Source: Alphaproteobacteria bacterium
Lineage (GTDB): Bacteria > Pseudomonadota > Alphaproteobacteria > Micropepsales > Micropepsaceae
DNA length: 16,103 nucleotides
Direction: 5' to 3'
Assembly: GCA_028869725.1 (NCBI GenBank)
Contig: JAGWRJ010000768.1
Coordinates: 1-16,103 of the forward strand
Shown: positions 6,670 through 14,711 of the stretch, in pieces
How the letters are laid out: each line of letters starts with the position of its first letter
How positions within the stretch are numbered: position 1 is the first letter of the stretch
The notes under the pieces: generated by a model
What the model saw: only the letters and a program-made list of their open reading frames with translations
The model's database searches: none
What the model was told of the DNA's origin: nothing
Position numbers and translations under genes: made by a program

Positions 6670-7698
6670 TCAGGCGACGCCGAGCTTTCTTTGCAGGTTC
6701 GATGACGAGGTCGTGTACTGGAAGCGCAGTTTCTCATTGGGCCGGCAGATGTGGAACGCAGCCTGCGCCATCAATGCGGCCTCATGGAAGCCGGAGAGTA
6801 TGAGCTTGAGCTTGCCGGGATAGGTGTTGATGTCGCCGATGGCGAAAAGGCCCGGCACTTCACTCTCGAACTTTGCCGTATCCACGGCAATCAGGTTCTC
6901 ATGCAGATTTAGGCCGAATTCGGCGATCGGGCCGAGCTTCATGGTAAGGCCGAAGAAAGGCAGGAAGCGATCGCAAGTGTGGCGCCATTCCGTCTTGTCG
7001 GAACCGGAGAGGGTCACGGCCTCGAGCTTGCCACCCTCACCGTGGAGTGCCTTCACGCTTGCTACGTGAAACTTGATCTTGCCCTGCGCCACGAGCTCGC
7101 GCATCTGGTTGACGCTGTGCTGGGCAGCGCGGAACCCGTCGCGGTGATGAACGAGGGTTAGGGAGCGCGCAAGCGGTGCCAGATTGAGCGTCCAGTCAAG
7201 CGCCGAATCGCCGCCGCCGGCGATAAGAACGTCGCGGTCGCGGAACTCGTCCATTTTGCGGACCGCATAGAACACCGACTTGCCTTCATAGGCGTCGATG
7301 CCTGCGATGGGAGGACGCTTGGGGACGAAGCTGCCGCCGCCGGCCGCAATGACGATCGCCCGTGCGATGATCTGCGTCCCGGCATCGGTCTCAAGCCGCC
7401 AGCGGCCGTCGTCGAGGCGCTTGAGCGCGCTTGCCATCTCGTTGAAGTGGAAGGTGGCGCCGAAGGGCTTGATTTGCTCCATCAGCCGATCGGTCAGTTC
7501 CTGACCGGTAACCACGGGCAGTCCGGGAATGTCGTAGATCGGCTTTTCCGGATAGAGCTCGGTGCACTGGCCGCCGGGCCGGTCGAGAATATCAACGAGG
7601 TGGCACTTAAGATCGAGCAGCCCCAGCTCGAACACCGCAAATAGCCCGATGGGGCCAGCCCCGATGATGGCCACATCTGTTTCGATTGGACTGCTCAT
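6670..7698 (-). CDS. Ferredoxin-NADP(+) reductase, thioredoxin-reductase-like
   Basis: A 342-residue flavoenzyme of the thioredoxin-reductase-like FNR class (YumC / Rhodopseudomonas FNR type). It moves electrons from NADPH through FAD to ferredoxin. The FAD-binding GAGPIGLFAVFEL motif lies near residue 13, the IYDIPGLPVVTGQEL segment near 54, the NADPH-binding GGGDSALDW near 160, and the second FAD motif GDINTYPGKLKLILSGFHEA near 290. No CxxC redox pair is present, which separates it from thioredoxin reductase. The C-terminal tail FQYTTSSSNLQRKLGV is characteristic of the alphaproteobacterial enzymes. The ATG at 7698 (MSSPIETD) aligns with known relatives; a GTG four codons earlier at 7710 is possible and neither has a strong ribosome-binding site. 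The adrenodoxin-type ferredoxin gene follows 20 bases later. Confidence 0.95.
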   Translation of the reverse strand: MSSPIETDVAIIGAGPIGLFAVFELGLLDLKCHLVDILDRPGGQCTELYPEKPIYDIPGLPVVTGQELTDRLMEQIKPFGATFHFNEMASALKRLDDGRWRLETDAGTQIIARAIVIAAGGGSFVPKRPPIAGIDAYEGKSVFYAVRKMDEFRDRDVLIAGGGDSALDWTLNLAPLARSLTLVHHRDGFRAAQHSVNQMRELVAQGKIKFHVASVKALHGEGGKLEAVTLSGSDKTEWRHTCDRFLPFFGLTMKLGPIAEFGLNLHENLIAVDTAKFESEVPGLFAIGDINTYPGKLKLILSGFHEAALMAQAAFHICRPNEKLRFQYTTSSSNLQRKLGVA

Positions 7699-7738
7699 GA
7701 GATTGTACACTTTCTTTACGTATGACAGGGTATTTGTG

Positions 7739-7753
7739 CTACACTATATGTAG
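7739..7753. promoter_or_regulatory. Operator-like inverted repeat over the -10
   Basis: CTACA and TGTAG, each five bases, are perfect inverted repeats separated by five bases and cover the predicted -10 hexamer of the reductase promoter. A repressor or redox/iron regulator bound here would block RNA polymerase. The sequence does not match a SoxR or Fur consensus that I recognise. Confidence 0.4.
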
Positions 7754-7771
7754 AATGACTGGCGGCTGCAA
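7743..7771 (-). promoter_or_regulatory. Sigma70-type promoter of reductase-ferredoxin unit
   Basis: Read on the minus strand, TTGCAG (7771-7766) and TATAGT (7748-7743) are separated by exactly 17 bases. This predicts a transcription start near 7736 and a leader of roughly 38 bases to the ATG at 7698. It is the best-formed housekeeping-type promoter I can see in the window. Confidence 0.6.
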
Positions 7772-7846
7772 TGTCGTCGTGCCACCTTTGCGTTTGCGCA
7801 GGGCTATATCCAAGCTGGGGCAGAGAATCAAAGACAGTTCTGGTAA

Positions 7847-8191
7847 CTAGGCGCGGCGGTAGACCGCGACAAAGTCGGCAACGCGCTGCATTTCAGCCGC
7901 CAGATCGCCAAGGCCCTGCGTGACGGCAGGCCCCTGCGGGCCTTCCTGCTCCAGGGCAGCTGCAAGCGCGCCGAGATGGAAAGCACCGATGCCGCGCGCC
8001 CCGCCCTTCAGCGCGTGGGCATGAGCGCGCCAACTCTGCACATCGCCTTCCCGATCGGCCCTTTGCAGACCAGTGATCAGATCCTGAGCCTGCCCGCAGA
8101 ACAGCTCGAGCACCTCACGGTTGAGCGCGCCATCGCCACCGGTATAGCGCTCAAGATGGGCCAGATCGACCGGCGTGGCCTCGCTGTGCAT
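7847..8191 (-). CDS. Hpt-domain phosphotransfer protein
   Basis: A 114-residue stand-alone histidine phosphotransfer protein. It is all-helical, with the signature AHALKGGARGIGA; His59 (in HALKG) is the expected phosphorylated residue, and the following Lys62 and Gly63 are conserved in the family. Such proteins shuttle phosphate between response-regulator receiver domains and hybrid histidine kinases. No kinase or receiver gene is visible nearby, so its partners are unknown. The ATG at 8191 is preferred, with GGAG about ten bases before it. A GTG 33 bases upstream at 8224 lacks a ribosome-binding site and lies within a hairpin. It lies between the NnrU-like gene and the reductase promoter, on the same strand as both. 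Confidence 0.85.
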   Translation of the reverse strand: MHSEATPVDLAHLERYTGGDGALNREVLELFCGQAQDLITGLQRADREGDVQSWRAHAHALKGGARGIGAFHLGALAAALEQEGPQGPAVTQGLGDLAAEMQRVADFVAVYRRA

Positions 8192-8213
8192 GAGGGTCTG
8201 TCTCCAGTTCAAA

Positions 8214-8235
8214 CCGACCAGCACTCAGTGGTCGG
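8214..8235 (-). other. Hairpin between nnrU-like and hpt genes
   Basis: CCGACCA (8214-8220) and TGGTCGG (8229-8235) form a perfect 7-base-pair stem with an 8-base loop, followed on the minus strand by TTTG. It sits 42 bases after the NnrU-like stop and 22 bases before the Hpt start. It could attenuate read-through or serve as a weak terminator. Confidence 0.4.
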
Positions 8236-8277
8236 CGCCTGTCACGAAGCGCTCAAGCTGCCCAGCGACGGCGCATA

Positions 8278-8988
8278 TCAGTAGGGCCGCCAGCCTCCGG
8301 GGAACGGCGACACCCCGAACAGCCAGAGGTGGGCAAAGAGCACGACGACGAAAAGTGCCATCGCCACCCAGAAACGCCAGCCGAAACTTTCGGATAGTCT
8401 GAGCTCGGTTTTTCCCCGCAGCACAGCGGCAAAGGGCACAACCGAGGTGCGGGCGGCAAAATCCTGCCAGGCCGGACCCAGCGCCTGGCGCCGCTTGACG
8501 TCGATCGACCAGGTGCCAAGCAGGGCAAGGACCAGAAAGGCAGAGAAAAAAATCACCGAGGCTTCATCTCCGTTGGCCGCCAGATGAAATGCCGACCACA
8601 GTGCAACACCCCACAAAAAGGGATGGCGCGTGATCCGCAGTACGCCGTGTACCACAGCAGGATTTTCCGCCGCCTTGCCTTGAGCCACCGACGTTGGATT
8701 GACCGCCAGCAGGCCCTGCACGCCGACAAAAAAGGCAAGTGCCACGATCAGCACGCCCGAATCGTGAAGACCGCGTCCGGTTTGCCACCAGATGGGATCG
8801 GCCGAACCCGATTGTGCAAGGTTATAGGAGAAGGCCAGCCAGATAAGTGCAGCGACCGAAATCGTCGAAAACGCGACCAGATAACCTCCGTCGCCCAGGG
8901 TTCGCACCAGCACGCTGCGCAATCCGGTACCGGAAATTAGAAGATGCGTGGCGACAAACACAATCGCAGCCAACAGAAGCATGGTCAT
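8278..8988 (-). CDS. NnrU-family integral membrane protein
   Basis: A 236-residue polytopic membrane protein of the NnrU family (PF07298), related in sequence to plant 15-cis-zeta-carotene isomerase. Some members are found with denitrification genes, but the biochemical role in most bacteria is undetermined. Hydrophobic segments are evident at the N-terminus (MTMLLLAAIVFVATHLLI), around LVAFSTISVAALIWLAF, VLIVALAFFVGVQGLLAV, FFSAFLVLALLGTW and near the C-terminus (WVAMALFVVVLFAHLWLF). The conserved LRITRHPFLWGVALWSAFHL segment contains histidines that could bind heme, as proposed for the plant enzyme. The start at 8988 is chosen because AGGGGGA lies about five bases upstream and it begins directly with the first membrane segment; a longer frame reaches 9033. 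No denitrification or carotenoid genes are in the window. Confidence 0.88.
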   Translation of the reverse strand: MTMLLLAAIVFVATHLLISGTGLRSVLVRTLGDGGYLVAFSTISVAALIWLAFSYNLAQSGSADPIWWQTGRGLHDSGVLIVALAFFVGVQGLLAVNPTSVAQGKAAENPAVVHGVLRITRHPFLWGVALWSAFHLAANGDEASVIFFSAFLVLALLGTWSIDVKRRQALGPAWQDFAARTSVVPFAAVLRGKTELRLSESFGWRFWVAMALFVVVLFAHLWLFGVSPFPGGWRPY

Positions 8989-9015
8989 GCTTTCCCCCTC
9001 GCTGTTGCCAGCCTT

Positions 9016-9030
9016 GCTGCGGTCCGCAGC
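9016..9030. promoter_or_regulatory. 15-base dyad upstream of nnrU-like gene
   Basis: GCTGCGG and CCGCAGC are perfect 7-base arms around a single central base, 28-42 bases before the NnrU-like start. It could be a regulator-binding site, but no promoter hexamers could be assigned around it. Confidence 0.3.
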
Positions 9031-9127
9031 CACCCGATCGGTTCGCGCTCGCGCCAGGCATCGCCCGTGGTCACGATACGCCGTTCACGCGCCCTTCTCT
9101 GGAGCATGCCAGTGCAGCAGGCAGGCG

Positions 9128-9156
9128 TAAAGAACGGGCCGGATCGCGGCCGGCCC
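9128..9156 (-). terminator. Second terminator-like hairpin after flaF
   Basis: GGGCCGG (9136-9142) and CCGGCCC (9150-9156) form a 7-base-pair stem with a 7-base loop. On the minus strand it is followed by GTTCTTTA, an imperfect U-tract. It lies directly beyond the stronger terminator and may act as a back-up. Confidence 0.55.
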
Positions 9157-9186
9157 ATAGAAAAGGGGCCGGCGCGGGCCGGCCCC
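9157..9186 (-). terminator. Intrinsic terminator of flbT-flaF
   Basis: On the minus strand a perfect 9-base-pair GC stem (arms 9178-9186 and 9165-9173, 4-base loop) is followed by TTTTCTAT, 24 bases beyond the flaF stop. This is a canonical rho-independent terminator. Confidence 0.85.
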
Positions 9187-9209
9187 AGGCGAGGGAGTTC
9201 CAGGAGTGC

Positions 9210-9560
9210 TCAGGCCTGGCCCTGTAGACCTTGCATGATGGTGCGGTTGACTTCGATGAGCGGATCCATCGAGGCGCCCTGGCGCATCACGTCCTTCGAA
9301 TAGCGCGTCACCCACATGGACAAAGACACGATGTGCGCCCGCACCTGTGGTGGGAGGCGGTTGCGATCATCCATGCAATCGGCAGCCAGCGAACCCCACA
9401 GACGCCGGTTCCAGTCGATCGCCTCTGCCAGCGGACCGCCCTTTGCGTTCTTGGCCTTGGCCTCCAGCAGTGCACCGGTGACCTGTCCGAACAGCCTGTA
9501 CTCGGCCGTACGTGGATCCTCAGTAATGCGCTGCGTGCGCTGATACGCGTGATGGCTCAT
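9210..9560 (-). CDS. flaF: Flagellar biosynthesis regulator FlaF
   Basis: A 116-residue protein of the alphaproteobacterial FlaF family. In Caulobacter FlaF is needed for flagellin synthesis or secretion and acts oppositely to FlbT. Family hallmarks seen here are the N-terminal AYQRTQRITEDPRTAEYRLF segment, the EAIDWNRRLWGSLAADC core and the DVMRQGASMDPLIEVNRTIMQGL C-terminus. The length is normal for the family. The ATG at 9560 lies inside the end of flbT, so the two genes overlap by 41 bases, pointing to translational coupling; a GGGAG about ten bases upstream may also serve. A strong terminator follows. No flagellin gene is present in the window. Confidence 0.95.
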   Translation of the reverse strand: MSHHAYQRTQRITEDPRTAEYRLFGQVTGALLEAKAKNAKGGPLAEAIDWNRRLWGSLAADCMDDRNRLPPQVRAHIVSLSMWVTRYSKDVMRQGASMDPLIEVNRTIMQGLQGQA

Positions 9561-9945
9561 AACTCAAACGCTCCCGTTCGAACTCAAAAAGCTTCTTGCA
9601 TTGCATCAGTGCGCGATAGTAGGCGCCCGCCATGACGTCGCGACTGATTTCGACACAGATCGCCAGTGCAGCGCGCGAGCGTATTGCGCTCATGAACTCG
9701 GTCATGCGCAGCGCGAAATCGTTGTAGTAGGTCTCGGTGTCGTCGCCATCGAGATACATCATCATGATCGGAAAATAGATCCGACGCGCCGGCGTACTTG
9801 CATCTTCAGGCTGCATGATATCGCGCTCCCGCAGAATGCAGGCCTTGTTCTGCAGAACTAGACTGGCGCGCTTGTCGCCATTGGTCAGGACCGCGCCATT
9901 GAGCACGAACTTTTCGCCCGGTTTTAACGACAGCTTAAGCGGCAT
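9520..9945 (-). CDS. flbT: Flagellin translational repressor FlbT
   Basis: A 141-residue FlbT protein. In Caulobacter FlbT binds the flagellin mRNA leader and limits its translation and stability until the hook is complete. Typical features are MPLKLSLKPGEKFVLNGAVLTNGDKRASLVLQNKA at the N-terminus, ILRERDIMQPEDASTPARRIYFPIMMMYLD in the middle and a helical C-terminal part ending in YEPSRV. The ATG at 9945 has AAAGGAG eight bases upstream. The frame is open far beyond this point into the divergent gene, but that part is not FlbT-like. It overlaps flaF by 41 bases. Near its start it carries the Leu codon TTA, unusual in this GC-rich DNA, within a TTAA-N7-TTAA pattern. Confidence 0.96.
   Translation of the reverse strand: MPLKLSLKPGEKFVLNGAVLTNGDKRASLVLQNKACILRERDIMQPEDASTPARRIYFPIMMMYLDGDDTETYYNDFALRMTEFMSAIRSRAALAICVEISRDVMAGAYYRALMQCKKLFEFERERLSYEPSRVSAHAAHY
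9924..9938. promoter_or_regulatory. CtrA-type TTAA-N7-TTAA site at start of flbT
   Basis: TTAA at 9924-9927 and 9935-9938 are separated by exactly seven bases, the arrangement recognised by the cell-cycle regulator CtrA. The site lies inside codons 3-8 of flbT, not in the upstream gap, so it could repress or tune transcription there, or be a coincidence of the LKLSLK codons. Three further TTAA tetramers occur in the flbT/TPR-glycosyltransferase gap (10019, 10038, 10062) but none is spaced by seven. Confidence 0.35.
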
Positions 9946-9968
9946 TTCCAACGCTCCTTTTGCGCTGT

Positions 9969-9984
9969 CGCGAAGCTCTTCGCG
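9969..9984. other. Dyad in flbT leader
   Basis: CGCGAAG and CTTCGCG are perfect 7-base arms with two central bases, 24-39 bases upstream of the flbT start. As DNA this is an operator-like palindrome; as RNA the loop is too small unless the top pairs open. Confidence 0.35.
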
Positions 9985-10107
9985 TCCTCGCGCCCGATCA
10001 GACCCTAACCAGACTTCGTTAAAAAACTCCTTGCGCGTTAAGCGTTCATCTTCACCGTCGATTAAGCATGCTGGGGTTTGATGGCAGCGGATGAGAGGAG
10101 CCCGCAT

Positions 10108-11864
10108 ATGGCATTTGGTCGATCCGGTCTTGATATCACGGCAGGCATGGGCGCAGGCGAAGCCGTGCTTGCCCGCATCGAAACCTCCGAAGAGGAGGCG
10201 ACCGCTGCTGCCGACCGGCTGAAATCGGCCGACTTGGTACGCCGTGCCATTAAGCTTTGGCGGCGCGGCGAGGTGGTACGGGCGGCCCAGCTGGCCCTGC
10301 GTGCCACCGAGGCTGATCCCAATCACGGTGCGGCATTTCACATGCTCGCACTGGCACTCGAAAAAATGGGGCATCTGCACAAGGCGTTGGTGACCTATGA
10401 GCGCGCCTTCGCGCTTGATCCGGAAGACGCGGACCTCCTGCTTAATCTCGGCCTGACGGCATGGGGTTTGAAGATGCATGCGGCTGCCGCAGACATGTTC
10501 CGTCAGTACATCGAAAAGCGACCGGATTCGCCTCTGGGGTACAATAATCTGGGCAGTGTGCTTTGCGACCTGGGCGATGCCAATACCGCTATCGAAATCC
10601 TGCGCACGGCGATCTATCGCATGCCGCAGGAAGCTGTGCTGTGGAATTCACTGGCCACGGTCCTGTCCGAGCAGGGTCGGGCAGAAGAGGCGCTCATCTT
10701 TTACAAGGAAGCCATCGCGCTTGATCCTGGCTATTCCCGTCCCTGGCATAACCTTGCCTTTGCCCTGTCCCATCTGGGCAGACTTGAAGAATCGCTGGAG
10801 GCCTATGACGAGGCTCTGGCGCGGGCCGTTGACCTCGTAGATCTCCGGGAAGGACGTCATTCGCGCAGCATCTGTCTTATCGGGATGGGCCGTCTCGACG
10901 AAGGTTTTCGCGAATACGAGATCCGCAATGACCCGAGCTTTCGGTCCTATGTGCGCTACATGGTCGATGCTCCGACCTGGCAGGGCGAGGCGCTGGACGG
11001 CAAGCGCCTGCTCGTGATCGGCGAGCAGGGGCTGGGCGACGAGATCATGTTTGCCTCCGTGCTGCCCGATCTTTATCGCGCTGTGGGCCGGCGTGGTCAG
11101 CTGATGATTGCAGTTGATCCGCGCCTCGTATCTCTGGTGCAGCGTTCCTTTCCCAAAGCAATTGTCGGCGGTTACGAAGACCGCAGGTTTGTCGACGGTG
11201 AGGACCGGAAGGAATTCCGCTATATTCCCTTCGCCACAGCCGATCAGCGACCGGACTATTACATTCCGATGGCATCGGCGCTGCAGTTCACCCGCACCCG
11301 CATCGAAGACTTTCCCAAGGCGTCATTCCTGACGCCTGAGCCTGCGCGGGTCGCACAGCTGCGCGCCCGTCTGCTGTCTCTGGGGACGGGGCCATTCGTC
11401 GGCATCTGCTGGCGTTCGATGCTGCAGGACGTCAAGCGCAACAAGTATTTCAGTGCACTCGAGCAGTGGGTACCGATCCTGCGCACCCAGGGCGTGGAGT
11501 TCGTCAATCTGCAGTACGGCGCGTGTGAAGACGAGCTGACCGAGGTGTGTGCCCGCCACAAGGTGACGGTACACCGGCTGCAGGGACTTGATTTGAAGAG
11601 TGACATCGACGGTGCAGCTGCGCTCAGCGCCGCGCTCGATCTTGTGATCTCAGCACCTACGGCGGCGGCTGCGACAGCGGCAAGCGTCGGCACCGAAACC
11701 TGGATTTTGACCGCAGGGCGGACGTGGCCCCAGCTCGGAACGCCCTGCTATCCCTGGTATCGGGCAGCTCCTGTTTTCCATCCGCGGAACTTCGCCGACT
11801 GGGATCAACTGCTTCCTGAGGTGGCTGCGGCATTGTCCGGTTTTGCCGCGCGGCTGAGTGCTGC

Positions 11865-11868
<4 letters not shown>
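10108..11868 (+). CDS. TPR glycosyltransferase, FlmG-like (probable flagellin glycosyltransferase)
   Basis: A 586-residue two-domain protein. Residues about 43-245 form roughly six tetratricopeptide repeats (for example HKALVTYERAFALDPEDADLL and EEALIFYKEAIALDPGYSRPW). The C-terminal half is a GT-B-like glycosyltransferase domain with GEQGLGDEIMFASVLPDL at about 305-322, the conserved ICWRSMLQD segment and a late SAPTAAAATAASVGTETWIL donor-site region. In Caulobacter, FlmG has this TPR-plus-transferase architecture, is encoded next to flbT/flaF and flagellin genes, and attaches pseudaminic acid to flagellin. Position divergent from flbT makes the same role likely, but the sugar and acceptor are inferred. 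The ATG at 10108 follows GAGAGGAG at 7-8 bases; the in-frame ATG at 10081 has no such site. It converges on dapD, sharing the CTAG that holds both stops. Confidence 0.85.
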
Positions 11869-12685
<817 letters not shown>

Positions 12686-12689
<4 letters not shown>

Positions 12690-13369
12690 TGGCCGGTCCT
12701 GATGGTGTGCAAAAAGCGGGGAAGGTCTTCGGTCTCGTAATGCACGTAGGCGGGGCGCTCGGCAAGCGGTTCCGTGAAGGACTGCGGGCCTGTGCGACAC
12801 CATATGGTGGTTATTCCAAGTGCATGGGCAGGCTTGAGATTGCGCAGGCTGTCGTCGAAAAAGGCCGTGGTGGCCGGGGACGTGGCGATGTGCTGATAGG
12901 CACAGGGATGGGGTTTGGGCTGCGCCCCCATGGTTCTGGCATCAATGATTGCGTGGAAGAGATCCGCAACGCCGAGGCGGGTCAGCACCTGGGCGGCGTA
13001 TTGGCCACAATTATTGGTAAAGATGAGCCGCTGTCCTTTCAGGCGGGCGATCCCCTGGCGCAGGTCATCGCTCTCCTGCAGACCAAGAAGGTCCAAATCG
13101 TTGACGAACGCATGGTACCGTTCGCTGTCGATCGTATGATGGCGCAGCAGACCAGCAAAGGTTGAGCCGTACTGTTCGAGATAGCGCTTTTGCAGGGCAA
13201 AGGCGGCATCGCGCGGTAAATCGAGCGTGCGCTGCAGAAACAGGCAGATACGTTCGCTCATGACGGCGTGGGTTCTGGGATCAACGCGATAAAGGGTGTG
13301 ATCAAGGTCGAAAACCCAGGTCTTTATGGCGGACAGATCAGCGTGGGGGGCGTGCATGAGCGGCAACAT
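12686..13369 (-). CDS. HAD-family pyrimidine 5'-nucleotidase
   Basis: A 227-residue HAD hydrolase of the pyrimidine 5'-nucleotidase (Sdt1/Phm8-like) group. Motif I is FDLDHTLY with Asp21 as nucleophile and Asp23 as acid/base. Motif II is LIFTNN, motif III the lysine in QPKPHPCAY, and motif IV FFDDSLRNL. A helical cap lies between motifs I and II. It would dephosphorylate UMP/CMP-like or related phosphates; the true substrate is not fixed. Two starts are possible, 13369 (MLPLMHAPHAD) and 13357 (MHAPHAD); neither has a strong ribosome-binding site, and 13369 has an AGG nine bases away. Its stop overlaps the dapD start by four bases. In many alphaproteobacteria this gene sits between argB and dapD, consistent with both being in this window. 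Confidence 0.93.
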
Positions 13370-13426
13370 GGGCCATCGCCTGAAGGCTTTCAAGCGCATG
13401 CGGAAAGACTTCGCTAACCAATCCTG

Positions 13427-13441
13427 TTGAACGGCTGTTAA
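13427..13441. promoter_or_regulatory. Imperfect CtrA-like site TTGA-N7-TTAA
   Basis: TTGA (13427-13430) and TTAA (13438-13441) are seven bases apart in the divergent gap between the 5'-nucleotidase and DUF2336 genes. One base departs from the TTAA-N7-TTAA consensus, so this is a weak candidate. Confidence 0.2.
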
Positions 13442-13476
13442 GCGCCGGCCCACGACAGTGATGCGGTGATGCCAGG

Positions 13477-14703
13477 ATGGCGTGCGTGACCGCGACCAAA
13501 TCTGTTCGAGCCGGCTTTCTGACCCGCGACGAAGTGCTGCGCCTGATTGCGCGGCGGGGTGAAGAGTTGCGCCAGGCGCTGGCGCACAATCCTGATGCCG
13601 ACCCGCGCGTACTTGCCTTCCTGGCCGAGGAAGGTTCGCTCGCTGCCCAGCGCGCGGTGGCGGCCAACCCAGGGGCCACGGCCGCGACCAACGCACGCCT
13701 TGCCCGTTCGCGCGACGAGGAAGTGCGGGCTGAACTTGCGCGCAAGATTGGTCGGCTTTTGCCTGGCCTGACGCAGGAGGCAAGTGAGGAGGTCCGACGG
13801 CTGACCCTCGATACCCTGCAATGCCTTGCCGATGACGAGATGCCCCGTGTCCGGGCCATTCTGGCTGAAGGCATCAAGTCCCTGACCTGCGTGCCGCGAA
13901 AACTGATCCGCAAGCTGGCCCGCGATGTGGAGTGCGTCAGCGCCCCGATTCTCGAATATTCGCCGCTGCTGTCCGATGCTGATCTGATTGACATCATTAC
14001 CACGGTCGGAGCCCATCATGCGCTCCTGGCCATCGCCAAGCGTCGGCCGCTGACGGCAGCCGTCAGTGATCTCATTGTTGCCGCACAGGATATCCCTGCG
14101 GTGGCGGCCCTGCTCAACAATGCGGACGCAAACATTCGCACCAAAACGCTGGAGAAGATCGCCGAACAGGCAGAAAGCATCGGCGCCTGGCAGGGCCCTC
14201 TGTCACTGCGGGCCGGACTGTCGCAGCGGGCGATCCGAAGGATTGCGGGATTTGCCGGCGCTGCATTGATCGAACGGCTGTCGCAACGCCATGACCTTGA
14301 TACACGCACCCGGGCGCATCTGCGCAGCGTGCTCAAAAAGCGTTTGGACAGCGCAACACCTGCGGGCGTGCGGCAGGTGATGGAGCTGTCTCGTCGCGGG
14401 CGTATAGATGATGCCTATGTGATGGGGCTTGCGTTGGCCGGCAATCGTGCCGGAGTGGTGGCGGCGCTATCGGCTGGCGCCGGAATCTCAGCCGAAACGG
14501 TTGAGCGCATTCTCGCCCTCGGACAGGCCAAGCCATTGACCGCTCTTGTCTGGCGCGCGGGCTTCAGCATGCGGGTGGCGTTCAAGATCCAGACCTGTCT
14601 GCTGCATCTGCCCGCCCATCTGGTGCTGCCGGCCCGTGATGGAGTGCATTTTCCGCTCAGCGAAGACGAAATGCGCTGGCATCTCGAATATTTCGGGATC
14701 TGA
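13477..14703 (+). CDS. DUF2336 HEAT-like repeat protein
   Basis: A 408-residue protein of the DUF2336 family (PF10098), common in alphaproteobacteria and of unknown function. The N-terminal 130 or so residues look like short helical HEAT/LRV-type repeats (RGEELRQALAHNPDADPRVL, LAAQRAVAANPGATAATNARLA). The DUF2336 core begins near APILEYSPLLSDADLIDII, the family's most recognisable segment. The middle and C-terminal parts are also all-helical, with no membrane segment, signal peptide or catalytic motif visible, so a scaffold or protein-binding role is likely. The ATG at 13477 is immediately preceded by AGG; the GTG at 13486 would place AGGA at a better distance, so the start may be three codons later. 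It converges on the DUF1036 gene with only 8 bases between stops. Confidence 0.85.
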   Translation: MACVTATKSVRAGFLTRDEVLRLIARRGEELRQALAHNPDADPRVLAFLAEEGSLAAQRAVAANPGATAATNARLARSRDEEVRAELARKIGRLLPGLTQEASEEVRRLTLDTLQCLADDEMPRVRAILAEGIKSLTCVPRKLIRKLARDVECVSAPILEYSPLLSDADLIDIITTVGAHHALLAIAKRRPLTAAVSDLIVAAQDIPAVAALLNNADANIRTKTLEKIAEQAESIGAWQGPLSLRAGLSQRAIRRIAGFAGAALIERLSQRHDLDTRTRAHLRSVLKKRLDSATPAGVRQVMELSRRGRIDDAYVMGLALAGNRAGVVAALSAGAGISAETVERILALGQAKPLTALVWRAGFSMRVAFKIQTCLLHLPAHLVLPARDGVHFPLSEDEMRWHLEYFGI

Positions 14704-14711
14704 ACCGGCCC

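Noticed and set aside
9946..10107. Sigma54 flagellar promoter upstream of flbT or the TPR-glycosyltransferase
   Set aside because: No TGGC-N8-TTGC arrangement with correct GG/GC spacing was found on either strand.
9946..10479. Long minus-strand extension of flbT into the TPR-glycosyltransferase gene
   Set aside because: FlbT homology begins exactly at 9945 with a good ribosome-binding site. The rest is antisense to a well-supported gene.
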